Shown here: piece after piece, positions 1-7,188 of the stretch
How the letters are laid out: every line of letters begins with the position of its first letter
Position numbering within the stretch: the first letter of the stretch is position 1
Notes under the pieces: model-generated
The model's input: the letters and a program-made list of their open reading frames with translations, nothing else
Told to the model about the DNA's origin: nothing
The model's database searches: none
DNA from: an uncultured Arenicella sp.
Lineage (GTDB): Bacteria; Pseudomonadota; Gammaproteobacteria; Arenicellales; Arenicellaceae
NCBI GenBank assembly: GCA_938048185.1
Contig: CALIVT010000040.1
Span: forward strand, 1-52,184
Length of the DNA: 52,184 nt
Direction: 5' to 3'
Position numbers and translations under genes: made by a program

Positions 1-218
1 AATCAAGATTAGCCTCACGGAACTCTGTTTTTCAGGGCCCCTGTAGGCAATACTATTGGAGTACTTTCTGATATCCACATACGGGATATGACCTCTCATA
101 CTACAGTTGTTTGACATGAGAAAGAGGCGGCAGAATACTCAAAACGGTCGTTCAAAATTCATGACGTGACCCTGCTACGTTGTATTCAATTTACTAGTGA
201 AAGGGAGGAAACTAGCTA
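1..218. other. Non-coding left edge upstream of the HEPN-like gene
   Basis: No convincing coding region was found here. The stretch is AT-rich and holds only a strong ribosome binding site (GGAGG at 204-208, ten bases before the ATG at 219). No match to the intergenic element seen after the three following genes could be found on this side, so the left boundary of the accessory block is not visible in the window. Confidence 0.5.
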
Positions 219-1565
219 ATGAAGAAGCAAAAAAGAGACACTTCATTTAAACAATACAATGATTTCTTGGTTAAGCCTCTTGAAACAAGGATGGAGGGCG
301 CACCTATTCGTGGTTTTGCATTTGATTCAGGGACTAACGACCCTATCGAACCTCTGGCTTACTGCGACGATAAGCGGATAAAAAATCTATTTCATATCGT
401 CTCTGAGTTCCGTAACGACTTACATATTTGCAAAACACTCCCCGATGAGTTTCCCTCAGGGGATGCCTATGATAGCGTAAGATTTAACTACTACTTATTG
501 GTGGTTGGTTGCATTATAAACGCTGTGAATTTATGTCTAAGGGAAATAGTGAGTACAAGTCCCAATTGGAAGACTAAATTAGTTCCTGCTTTATCCAAAA
601 AAATATTTGACGATCGAGCGAAACTGAGAGACCGAACGAAGGTAGCTTTTCAGGCATTCGACAGTGTATTCGATCTTGGTGTCCAGTTGGATTTGAGCGG
701 CCAGTCATGGCAGGCTTTCCTCAAGATGACGAAGATACGAGATAATATCGTTCACCCTTCATCATTTTCAGGCCTAATAACAACGGAAAAAGAAAGAGAT
801 GACTTTCTACTAGGCTGGAATTGGTTTTGTTCGCATTTTCCAAAGCTTATCGATGCATACACCATAAAACTCGATTTAAAACAGACAGTAGAGGGCCGGA
901 GCACGATTGCTTTTTTTAGCGCGACAGACTTAATAAGTGAAATTCCTTCAAAGGAGAAGCGCGATTTTGAAGAAGAAAAAGAAAAAAGAGGAAAGCAGAT
1001 TAAGCACAGCCTCATGTTACCCAATAACCTAGCGCGTCTCGTCATGCCTATTTATGTGGCAACCCAAACTTTTGAAGACGTTTTTTTCACCAAAACAGAC
1101 AACGCCGTTTTTCAGGTTCGGCTTGCGATAATTACAAGTTTCGGAGCGTTAGAGGCTCGGCTTTCCATGATTCGAAAAGCTATTGAATTTCAATACGACA
1201 TCAACCCCAAAAAAACGATGTCTGTTGCTCGAGAACTCATTGACGACAAAATTGCTTCAAAACAAGAACTCAGGCGTGAATTATCCTGCTTGGGAATTTT
1301 AGAAAAGTTCAAACTCTTTCCCGCTACTCTGGCTTGCTCGCTTGATTTTACATGGGTAGGGTTCGAGAAGGATTATGAAGCTATATTGACGCGCTATATT
1401 CAGATACGGGACAGTATTCATCATGCTCAGTCCTACCAAGGCTTGCAAATGAACAACAGTCACTATCAAATAATGACTGTTGCCTATACACGAATGAGAG
1501 ACAACTTAGATGAACTGTTAAATACTAAAGAAGTTGGTAATGTCTTTTCAGCCACAAACAAATAA
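219..1565 (+). CDS. Uncharacterised two-lobed HEPN-like protein
   Basis: This 448-residue soluble protein has no signal peptide and no family I can name with certainty. It contains two similarly built halves. Each has a hydrophobic helix (about residues 90-112 and 298-325) followed at a distance by a helix ending in an R-x4-H motif: R174-DNIV-H179 and R397-DSIH-H402. Each motif sits in the phrase (K/Q)IRD(N/S)I, followed by P or H. R-x4-6-H at the end of a helical bundle is the signature of HEPN domains, many of which are RNases in toxin-antitoxin, abortive infection and Apea-type systems. HEPN identity is therefore inferred from motif and helix pattern only. A charged linker (about residues 245-265, rich in E and K) separates the halves. 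The ATG has a good GGAGG site. The next gene, 166 bases on, is a SUKH-type immunity protein, which supports a defence or conflict role. Confidence 0.55.
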   Translation: MKKQKRDTSFKQYNDFLVKPLETRMEGAPIRGFAFDSGTNDPIEPLAYCDDKRIKNLFHIVSEFRNDLHICKTLPDEFPSGDAYDSVRFNYYLLVVGCIINAVNLCLREIVSTSPNWKTKLVPALSKKIFDDRAKLRDRTKVAFQAFDSVFDLGVQLDLSGQSWQAFLKMTKIRDNIVHPSSFSGLITTEKERDDFLLGWNWFCSHFPKLIDAYTIKLDLKQTVEGRSTIAFFSATDLISEIPSKEKRDFEEEKEKRGKQIKHSLMLPNNLARLVMPIYVATQTFEDVFFTKTDNAVFQVRLAIITSFGALEARLSMIRKAIEFQYDINPKKTMSVARELIDDKIASKQELRRELSCLGILEKFKLFPATLACSLDFTWVGFEKDYEAILTRYIQIRDSIHHAQSYQGLQMNNSHYQIMTVAYTRMRDNLDELLNTKEVGNVFSATNK

Positions 1566-1614
1566 TTGAGTATTAAATTTGTTTAGATGTTCAAATCCGC
1601 TCTAAAATTTCGAA

Positions 1615-1674
1615 TGTCCGTTTAGGGCTTTGGGACTAGTTAGAAATGGCTGACTGTCTCTGGCATACTCATTT
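1615..1674 (+). repeat. Intergenic element, copy A
   Basis: Core TGTCCGTTTAGGGC (1615-1628) is identical over 14 bases to the core of copy B at 2274. Both copies end about 50-56 bases later in ATACTCATTT (1665-1674 here). The core of this copy is also flanked by short inverted arms, GTCC at 1616-1619 and GGAC at 1632-1635. It lies in the 166-base gap after the HEPN-like gene. It could be a cassette recombination site, a terminator or a mobile non-coding repeat; the sequence does not decide. Confidence 0.55.
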
Positions 1675-1731
1675 GAGACATTCGCTTTGTCTTCAAATTA
1701 GCTCTAACTACACAATAAATCACGGTTTGTT

Positions 1732-2268
1732 ATGACCATTACAAAGATCATCCCTGACGGCCCGGTGACTCTGGAAGAGGCAAAAGAATATCCTTCTTTT
1801 GAGATCTTTGATCGGGTAAATCCAGCATTTTTTCAATATATTAAATTTATTGAAACTTGGGGTGGAGGTAATGTATATCCCTGCGTCATGCCTCTACCTG
1901 AAGGTGTGAAAAGTAAAACTGGACAAACAAGAGCCGTAGTCATTCAGTATTTAAATGATCCTGAAACTGTCGAAGACGATCATGATGATGGGCTTCGAGG
2001 TGAGTATTGGTCAGGTCAATACCGCCCGATAGCAATTATGAATCAAGGTGATCATGTGTTGCTAAAAGTAGATGGAGACGACTTGGGAGGTATCTACTAT
2101 TGGACTCAGAAACGAGACGGCTTGAATTATACAATTGCTAGGTTAGCTGATGATTTTCATTCGTTTATAGATCTCTTGTATGAAGATCCTAAAATAGGCT
2201 CAACCAACCCTTGGGCGAGAATGAAGTCAGTGAACGATTCGCCAGCAGTAGATTTTGTCTATCGTTGA
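1732..2268 (+). CDS. SUKH (SMI1/KNR4) family immunity-type protein
   Basis: This 178-residue protein resembles the SUKH superfamily. It has an N-terminal helix leading to a W-G-G-G turn (W43-G46), a central block in which RPIAIMNQGD is followed by LLKVDGDD and GIYYW (about residues 98-126), and the C-terminal segment LADDFHSFIDLLYEDP, which matches the usual SMI1/KNR4 ending. SUKH proteins typically bind and neutralise nuclease or other toxins of polymorphic and contact-dependent systems. No cognate toxin is next to it, so it looks like an orphan immunity gene, or a partner of the HEPN-like gene upstream (inference). There is no clear Shine-Dalgarno before the ATG at 1732. Confidence 0.72.
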   Translation: MTITKIIPDGPVTLEEAKEYPSFEIFDRVNPAFFQYIKFIETWGGGNVYPCVMPLPEGVKSKTGQTRAVVIQYLNDPETVEDDHDDGLRGEYWSGQYRPIAIMNQGDHVLLKVDGDDLGGIYYWTQKRDGLNYTIARLADDFHSFIDLLYEDPKIGSTNPWARMKSVNDSPAVDFVYR

Positions 2269-2273
2269 GATAC

Positions 2274-2339
2274 TGTCCGTTTAGGGCAACTTTCACCCAG
2301 TCGCGTTGACATAATCGAGTGAGTCTTCAATACTCATTT
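2274..2339 (+). repeat. Intergenic element, copy B
   Basis: This copy begins five bases after the SUKH stop. TGTCCGTTTAGGGC (2274-2287) equals copy A, and TTAGGGCAACTTTC (2281-2294) equals copy C at 3261. ATACTCATTT (2330-2339) matches the right end of copy A. It therefore links copies A and C, showing one repeat family rather than three chance matches. Confidence 0.55.
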
Positions 2340-2442
2340 CAGCCATTTACTATGATTGAGACTGTTTACTTCGCTGTCTCTAATTCAATATATTCATGCT
2401 ATTTCGGACATAGTGTTAGTTGGTTTTATACGGAGGTTTATA

Positions 2443-3132
2443 GTGCGTAAGTTAAAGCTGTCTTTGCTGGTTATTTTTGTTTCGTTTATTGTGTTAGGTG
2501 GTGTAAATCAACGGCATGCTTTAGCGTGTGAGCTTGTTGGATACTCAAATTATTTAGAAATAGAGCCTAACGTTTTTGTTAGCCCTTCACTTAATGAACC
2601 CAGGACTAAGAAATTACTTTCTATTCTAAATTTGGGTAAGTCGAGAGTAGACAGCACGTTTGGCGTTATGATTTCATCTCCAATCGTCATTATTGTTTCT
2701 GATGAAGATGAAGCATCTAGGTTTGGTTCAAATGCCTACGGAAAGGCTCATCTAACACCTCTTGGTCAATGTCTTGTTTTCGGGCCTGATGGCCATAATG
2801 TCGATGTTATGGCTCACGAATACACCCATTCAGAGGTTCATTATAGAGTTGGTTGGTTTAACCATTATTTGAATATACCTATTTGGTTTAATGAAGGTAT
2901 TTCTCTTTTAGTTGATTTTAGAGAACCGTATTTGGTTTCCAATATTAAATTATCCCAAGTAGAGGTTGATGCTATAAAGAGAAAAGGCAACGATTTTTTT
3001 GGTGGTGAAAACTTACTTGAAAATTATCAAGCAGCGAGGGTTGCCGTTGATAGTATTGATAAAAAACATCTTTATGAGAACTTAACGAAAATCAGTAATG
3101 GAGAAAAGCTGAACGACGTGTTTGATCTCTAA
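2443..3132 (+). CDS. Secreted HExxH zinc metallopeptidase, gluzincin type
   Basis: The best start is GTG at 2443, six bases after GGAGG (2432-2436), rather than the ATG at 2356, which has no such site. From it the protein has 229 residues, with a lysine-containing N-terminus and a hydrophobic signal segment ending near ALA-C (about residue 27). The zinc motif is H125-E126-Y-T-H129 and is followed after 21 residues by N-E151-G, the spacing and context of gluzincin (clan MA) peptidases. E126 would be the catalytic base, and H125, H129 and E151 the zinc ligands. The order of conserved blocks resembles the peptidase_MA-like group of small secreted peptidases of unknown substrate. It sits in the AT-rich accessory block after a SUKH gene, so a cassette-borne effector or housekeeping peptidase are both possible. 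Confidence 0.75.
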   Translation: MRKLKLSLLVIFVSFIVLGGVNQRHALACELVGYSNYLEIEPNVFVSPSLNEPRTKKLLSILNLGKSRVDSTFGVMISSPIVIIVSDEDEASRFGSNAYGKAHLTPLGQCLVFGPDGHNVDVMAHEYTHSEVHYRVGWFNHYLNIPIWFNEGISLLVDFREPYLVSNIKLSQVEVDAIKRKGNDFFGGENLLENYQAARVAVDSIDKKHLYENLTKISNGEKLNDVFDL

Positions 3133-3357
3133 ACTCAATGACGGCTTTGGGCAACCTGGCGACTATTTTAAGTCATTGATTGATACTGATATCTCATTTT
3201 AACTATAAGGTATCAGATATGGAATAATTAGGGTCAGAGTGAAATTAATCGAACGTCTGCTTAGGGCAACTTTCTGCCAATTCACCCATCACTAGTCGTC
3301 AGAAAATGTCTAAACTTGGAAGTAGGTTTTATCAGATCAAGTTCAAGTTTTTACAAC
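3133..3357. repeat. Intergenic elements C and D plus a RAYT-like repeat end
   Basis: Between the peptidase and the convergent secreted protein lie two further copies of the island element: a weak one starting eight bases after the stop (3141-3200) and a clear one with TTAGGGCAACTTTC at 3261-3274. Between them, AGGGTCAGAGTGAAATTA (3230-3247) resembles, from memory, the GGGTCAGAGT phrase common near REP-associated (Y1/IS200-like) transposase repeats in gammaproteobacteria. An inverted CTGATA/TATCAG pair precedes it (about 3187-3217). No transposase gene is present. Confidence 0.4.
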
Positions 3358-4194
3358 TTAGTCGTCTAACAACAAACCTAACACTGGGACAATGGTCGGT
3401 GAAGACTCGCTGGGCGGAGAAATGGTAATCAGCGTTAAGCTTAGGCCTGAATAATCGTTAAAAACACGATAGAAGAAACGTTGACCCTCGAGCAAAGACA
3501 AGGGGTCACCGGCAAGCGTAGTTGTATACTGCGTTGCCTCTGAGATGGTGTCGCCGCATGACAAACAACTCACCTCTACAAACCAGCCGCCGTTGAAGTT
3601 GCCATTTGGCACGCCCAATGTGAACGGAAAACTGGTTTGACCTGGGTCGAGAAACCCAGAGACTGAAAACGAACTTAGACTAAAAGGATTCGAGTCTCTA
3701 ATATTTACAATGATAAACTCGTCGCCGGTCGCTGCGACGCTCTCAGGTAAATTAACAATGCCTGAAAAAGTGTCCGCGGACTCAAGTAGAATAGCGATTG
3801 AGTTATCAACGCTGGAATCAAATTCGGTCGCGTTAACAAAAGACGTCACGCCCTCACTCACACTCCAAAGACCCTCGGTGGTTACGCCAAGGCCATCACA
3901 GCCTGATGTGCATTCAAAACTAAGTCGATAGTTATCAAAGCTAGGGGGCTCGGGAATTTCAAACGTATAGGAGGCCGAATTTTGGCCGGGCGCAATCGTG
4001 ACGGTGTCCGAGGACACTATAAACCCACTATCAGTAAATTCGAATTGTAATGGGAACGTACTTACGTCTAGCACGACACCACTGCTACCAGCTGTGACAT
4101 TCGCAGGCAACGAGATCGTGCCAGAAATTGTCGCAGCGTGGGAAATATTCACCGCGCTGAACAATAAAATAAAAATAATAGAGATAGTTTTCAT
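3358..4194 (-). CDS. Secreted protein with two tandem beta-rich repeats
   Basis: This 278-residue protein has a clear signal peptide (residues 1-20, cut before ATISG). The mature part is a tandem duplication. Domain 1 (about 22-135) and domain 2 (about 142-255) both begin SG-x3-LP-x2-V. Each then has a P-G-Q-x-S strand, then a cysteine pair (C95/C99 and C210/C213) embedded in (F/V)EC or (E)VSC. The composition is S/T/G/V-rich and beta-like, suggesting an extracellular immunoglobulin-like fold. The tail (residues 267-278) reads PTIVPVLGLLLDD, a short hydrophobic end followed by two aspartates. It is not a full PEP- or IPTL-type sorting signal but may be a surface-retention tail. I do not recognise the family, and no function is assigned. 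Confidence 0.7.
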   Translation of the reverse strand: MKTISIIFILLFSAVNISHAATISGTISLPANVTAGSSGVVLDVSTFPLQFEFTDSGFIVSSDTVTIAPGQNSASYTFEIPEPPSFDNYRLSFECTSGCDGLGVTTEGLWSVSEGVTSFVNATEFDSSVDNSIAILLESADTFSGIVNLPESVAATGDEFIIVNIRDSNPFSLSSFSVSGFLDPGQTSFPFTLGVPNGNFNGGWFVEVSCLSCGDTISEATQYTTTLAGDPLSLLEGQRFFYRVFNDYSGLSLTLITISPPSESSPTIVPVLGLLLDD

Positions 4195-4335
4195 TCAAGT
4201 CCCTCTTAAGAAAGCTCGGTTTAGTTAGATAGTCTGATTTGCAAAAGCTTTGTGCTGATCGCCCTATTACGACAACACGATTCTCCACTCTAGCCGGATT
4301 ATACTCCCTGTTCTGACCTAAGCCTAGCGGCTAAA

Positions 4336-4602
4336 TTAGTGCTTGAGCTGGCTAAATTCGCTTGCAAAAAGTTTGGTTTCCCATAAGTGGCGCATTTTTG
4401 CGAGAACCCGCATTTGCTCGGGATAATATTCAAGCTCTGAATGGCTGCACAACTTATTTAAACGCTCAACAATCGGCGGCAGCGTGCCTCGACAATGCGT
4501 TAAGGTTTGATGCGTCACCAGCACTAGAAGGCTCGCCATCAAATCATCAAACGAGTCTTCAGTTTGGTTGTTATTTGTGTCCTGACTGGATTGTTTTAAC
4601 AT
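4336..4602 (-). CDS. Small hypothetical protein, second gene of a Fur-box operon
   Basis: This 88-residue protein is of unknown function. Its start lies three bases after the stop of the upstream gene (TAA-AGC-ATG), so translation is probably coupled. The N-terminus is acidic and Q/N/D-rich; residues 20-60 look helical (LMASLLVLVTHQTLTHC), with cysteines near 38 and 52. It has no signal peptide. It is co-transcribed with the gene at 4606-4899 from the Fur-controlled promoter at 4917-4956, so an iron-starvation role is the only functional hint. Confidence 0.55.
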   Translation of the reverse strand: MLKQSSQDTNNNQTEDSFDDLMASLLVLVTHQTLTHCRGTLPPIVERLNKLCSHSELEYYPEQMRVLAKMRHLWETKLFASEFSQLKH

Positions 4603-4605
4603 GCT

Positions 4606-4899
4606 TTAGTTACTGCCCTTATTCGTGAAAATTAAGCCTCTTGCCAGCTCAGCGAGCTGCGATGGTGTTTGATTACAACACTCGTCCTCCGCGGCGAGCA
4701 GCAATAGTCGCTTAATAAAATCGTGACATTGCGGCTCTGAGGAAAACTGCAAGTCAGCCGCCTGAATATTCTTCTCCGCTAACAAAGACTTTAGAATGTG
4801 ACAGTTATACGGAATAACCCAGCGATTAGTCGCTGTGCGAATTACCACGTCACCCCGACGTCGTGACGCGGCATGCTCGACGATTCTGTGTAAAGACAT
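4606..4899 (-). CDS. Small hypothetical protein, first gene of a Fur-box operon
   Basis: An in-frame ATG exists at 4956, but it lies within the predicted -35 box. The start at 4899 has a GAGG site (4905-4908) and begins MSLHRIVEH, giving 97 residues. The protein is soluble: an arginine-rich stretch (ASRRRGD) is followed by VVIRTATNRWVIPYNCH and a C-terminal helical part with a CC pair in DECCNQ. It is not recognisable as HemP, Bfd or another known small Fur-regulated protein. Position directly behind a near-perfect Fur box makes iron-limited expression likely. Confidence 0.6.
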   Translation of the reverse strand: MSLHRIVEHAASRRRGDVVIRTATNRWVIPYNCHILKSLLAEKNIQAADLQFSSEPQCHDFIKRLLLLAAEDECCNQTPSQLAELARGLIFTNKGSN

Positions 4900-4916
4900 A
4901 GGCACCTCGTTTTGCA

Positions 4917-4956
4917 AATGCGAATCATTCTCATTTAAATAGTATTGGTTTGTCAA
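4917..4956 (-). promoter_or_regulatory. Fur box overlapping a sigma-70 promoter
   Basis: On the minus strand TGAGAATGATTCGCA (4919-4933) matches the 7-1-7 Fur palindrome TGAGAATNATTCTCA at all but one position. Upstream, TTGACA (4951-4956) is a perfect -35 box. An 18-base spacer puts GAGAAT (4927-4932) at -10, inside the Fur palindrome, so bound Fur would block RNA polymerase. It drives the gene pair at 4336-4899. Confidence 0.8.
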
Positions 4957-5003
4957 GTGCCTTTAGAGTTTTAATTGCACACACGCTGGGCTGAGGCAAA
5001 GAT

Positions 5004-5039
5004 TTGACGATACGCGGGCGTATAAGTGTAAACTTATAC
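5004..5039 (+). promoter_or_regulatory. Palindromic operator and candidate promoter before fghA
   Basis: GTATAAGT (5020-5027) and ACTTATAC (5032-5039) form a perfect eight-base inverted repeat with a four-base spacer. It lies 27 bases before the fghA start. TTGACG (5004-5009) with a 17-base spacer to TGTAAA (5027-5032) is a plausible promoter whose -10 falls inside the palindrome. That arrangement is typical of a repressor site; the regulator is not identified. Confidence 0.5.
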
Positions 5040-5066
5040 ACTTTGAAATTCTGAATGTGAAAATCG

Positions 5067-5903
5067 ATGGAACAAATAGCCAACAATAAAATTTTCGGCG
5101 GCCAACAAACGCAATACAAGCACCAATCCGGTGCGCTTAGTTGCGAGATGGAATTTTCGGTCTACCTGCCCCCTCAAGCTGAATCGAACAAAGTACCGGT
5201 GCTTTACTGGCTTTCCGGTTTAACGTGCACTGATCAGAATTTTGTTACCAAAGCCGGAGCACAGCAGTATGCAGCCGAGCATGGCATTGCTATCGTTTGT
5301 CCAGATACCAGCCCCCGTGGCAGCGGTGTGCCCGACGATGCTGAGGCGGCTTGGGACTTTGGACTGGGTGCAGGCTTTTATGTCAATGCCACACAAGCGC
5401 CCTGGTCTGAGCACTATCAAATGTACGACTATGTGGTTAAAGAACTGCCCGAACTCATTAACGCCAAGCTTGCGATTGACGGTGAGCGCTGCGCGATTTC
5501 CGGCCACTCGATGGGCGGGCACGGTGCCTTGACGATAGGCCTTCGAAACCCTGAACAATATAAATCGATTTCGGCGTTCTCGCCTATTGTCTCGCCACTA
5601 AACTGTGCTTGGGGCGAAAAGGCCTTGGGTAATTATTTAGGCGATGATCAATCTACTTGGGCTGCGCACGACGCCTGTTCGTTGGTGCGCGCCGCACAAA
5701 CACAACAGCCTATCTTAGTTGATCAAGGTGGTGCTGATAATTTTCTTGATGATCAGTTAAAAACTCATTTATTAGTTGCGGCAAGTGAGGAAGCGGCTTA
5801 CCCCATGCACATTCGATACCAAGATGGCTATGATCACTCCTACTACTTCATCGCCAGTTATATTGGCGAACACATTGCGTTTCACGCCAAGCATCTAGAC
5901 TAA
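5067..5903 (+). CDS. fghA: S-formylglutathione hydrolase
   Basis: This enzyme hydrolyses S-formylglutathione to formate and glutathione, the second step of glutathione-dependent formaldehyde detoxification in the cytoplasm. The 278 residues match the family length. The esterase-D fold motifs are present: nucleophile in G-H-S148-M-G-G, acid D224 in GGADNFLDDQ, and H257 in YDHSYYF, plus the family phrases YWLSGLTC and CPDTSPRG. The usual partner, glutathione-dependent formaldehyde dehydrogenase (frmA/adhC), is not adjacent. It lies eight bases before a flavoprotein reductase and converges on the DMSP cluster. Formaldehyde or C1 load from methylated compounds would make sense there, but DmdA itself passes its methyl group to tetrahydrofolate. 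Confidence 0.93.
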   Translation: MEQIANNKIFGGQQTQYKHQSGALSCEMEFSVYLPPQAESNKVPVLYWLSGLTCTDQNFVTKAGAQQYAAEHGIAIVCPDTSPRGSGVPDDAEAAWDFGLGAGFYVNATQAPWSEHYQMYDYVVKELPELINAKLAIDGERCAISGHSMGGHGALTIGLRNPEQYKSISAFSPIVSPLNCAWGEKALGNYLGDDQSTWAAHDACSLVRAAQTQQPILVDQGGADNFLDDQLKTHLLVAASEEAAYPMHIRYQDGYDHSYYFIASYIGEHIAFHAKHLD

Positions 5904-5911
5904 AGAAAATT

Positions 5912-7129
5912 ATGTCGTCGCTTATTATTGTCGGTGCAAGCCATGCCGCTGCGGAAGCGATTGCCAGCCTACGTAAATTTGGTTGGGAAAAAAAAATCGT
6001 TCTAATTGGAGACGAACCAGAGCGCCCCTACCAACGCCCACCGCTTTCTAAAGCCTATTACAAAGGCGAGGTCGAGCCGCTAAAACTCATGCTTCGCCCA
6101 GAGTCATTTTACGAGAAAAATGACGTCGAACTTATGCTCGGTCGGCGAGTCGAATCAATCGACCGGGCTGCTAAAACGATACTCATCGATAACGGCGACG
6201 CGCTACCTTACGAACACCTTATTTTAGCAACCGGCACCCGCGCGCGACGGCTGCAAATTGAAGGCGCGGACTTAGCTAACATTAATTATCTAAGAACCAA
6301 ACTAGACGTCGACAACATTAAGGGGCAAGTAAAACCTGGCTCAAAATTATTAATAGTGGGTGCGGGGTATATCGGCTTAGAGGTTGCGGCATCTGCTATC
6401 AAGCAAGGTGTCGAGGTTACGGTACTCGAAACTATGGAGCGCGTGCTCGCGCGCGTTACTAGCCCTCAAGTGTCGGAGTTCTATCAGAATGTGCATCATC
6501 AAGAAGGCGTTGACATTAGGCTAAATACACAGCTGCAGCGATTTGAAAAAGGCGCGTTAGGCTGCCACGCTATAACGGTTGATGGAGAAAGAGTGCCCTT
6601 TGATTCTGCGATCATTGGCATCGGTGTAATACCGAATATCGAACTTGCAGCGGCGGCTGGCCTGCGTTGCGACAACGGCATAGTCGTCAACCAACACACC
6701 CAAACCGACGACCAGTTTATATACGCTGTCGGCGATTGCAGTAACCATCACAACATTTTCTACAATCGAATTATCCGCTTAGAATCTGTGCCCAATGCGG
6801 TAGAACAAGCGAAGGTCGCGGCGGCTAACATCTGTGGAAAACCCGTTATATACGACCAGCTGCCTTGGTTTTGGTCCGATCAGTACGACGTTAAGCTGCA
6901 GACAGCCGGACTATTGCAAGGCTACGATCAAGTCGTGGTTCGAGGCGGCGTTAGTCAACGGAAAATGACCGCATTTTATTTGCACGAAGGAACATTAATT
7001 GCAGTTGACGCGCTCAACTCCCCGGCCGAGTTCATGCTGTCTAAGAAATTGATTTTGGCTAAAGCAAAACCAGATATTTTGATGCTCGCGGACGCCGACG
7101 TTTCATTGAAACAGCTTCTCGTCGACTAG
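5912..7129 (+). CDS. Ferredoxin/rubredoxin reductase-type FAD oxidoreductase
   Basis: This 405-residue FAD/NAD(P)H pyridine nucleotide-disulphide-type reductase belongs to the putidaredoxin/ferredoxin reductase branch. The FAD-binding N-terminus has GASHAA (8-13), a common variant in this branch of GxGxxG. RPPLSK (42-47), ATGTR (106-110), the NADH-binding GAGYIG (150-155) and GDC (274-276) are all present, followed by a reductase C-terminal domain (about 320-400). It should pass electrons from NAD(P)H to a small iron-sulphur protein feeding an oxygenase or P450, but no such partner gene is in the window. The eight-base gap from fghA suggests one transcript. Confidence 0.85.
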   Translation: MSSLIIVGASHAAAEAIASLRKFGWEKKIVLIGDEPERPYQRPPLSKAYYKGEVEPLKLMLRPESFYEKNDVELMLGRRVESIDRAAKTILIDNGDALPYEHLILATGTRARRLQIEGADLANINYLRTKLDVDNIKGQVKPGSKLLIVGAGYIGLEVAASAIKQGVEVTVLETMERVLARVTSPQVSEFYQNVHHQEGVDIRLNTQLQRFEKGALGCHAITVDGERVPFDSAIIGIGVIPNIELAAAAGLRCDNGIVVNQHTQTDDQFIYAVGDCSNHHNIFYNRIIRLESVPNAVEQAKVAAANICGKPVIYDQLPWFWSDQYDVKLQTAGLLQGYDQVVVRGGVSQRKMTAFYLHEGTLIAVDALNSPAEFMLSKKLILAKAKPDILMLADADVSLKQLLVD

Positions 7130-7188
7130 GTCGAGCTTAAAACAAGACTCTCGTTACCGTCATTTTTCAACGAATCGAGCCGACTACC

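Noticed and set aside
1615-3340. Classical integron attC sites
   Set aside because: RYYYAAC and GTTRRRY core pairs could not be placed at consistent positions and no integrase is in the window, so only a generic repeat is reported.
4931-5119. Minus-strand frame across the Fur box and fghA start
   Set aside because: It covers promoter elements and the start of fghA; no ribosome binding site or family resemblance.
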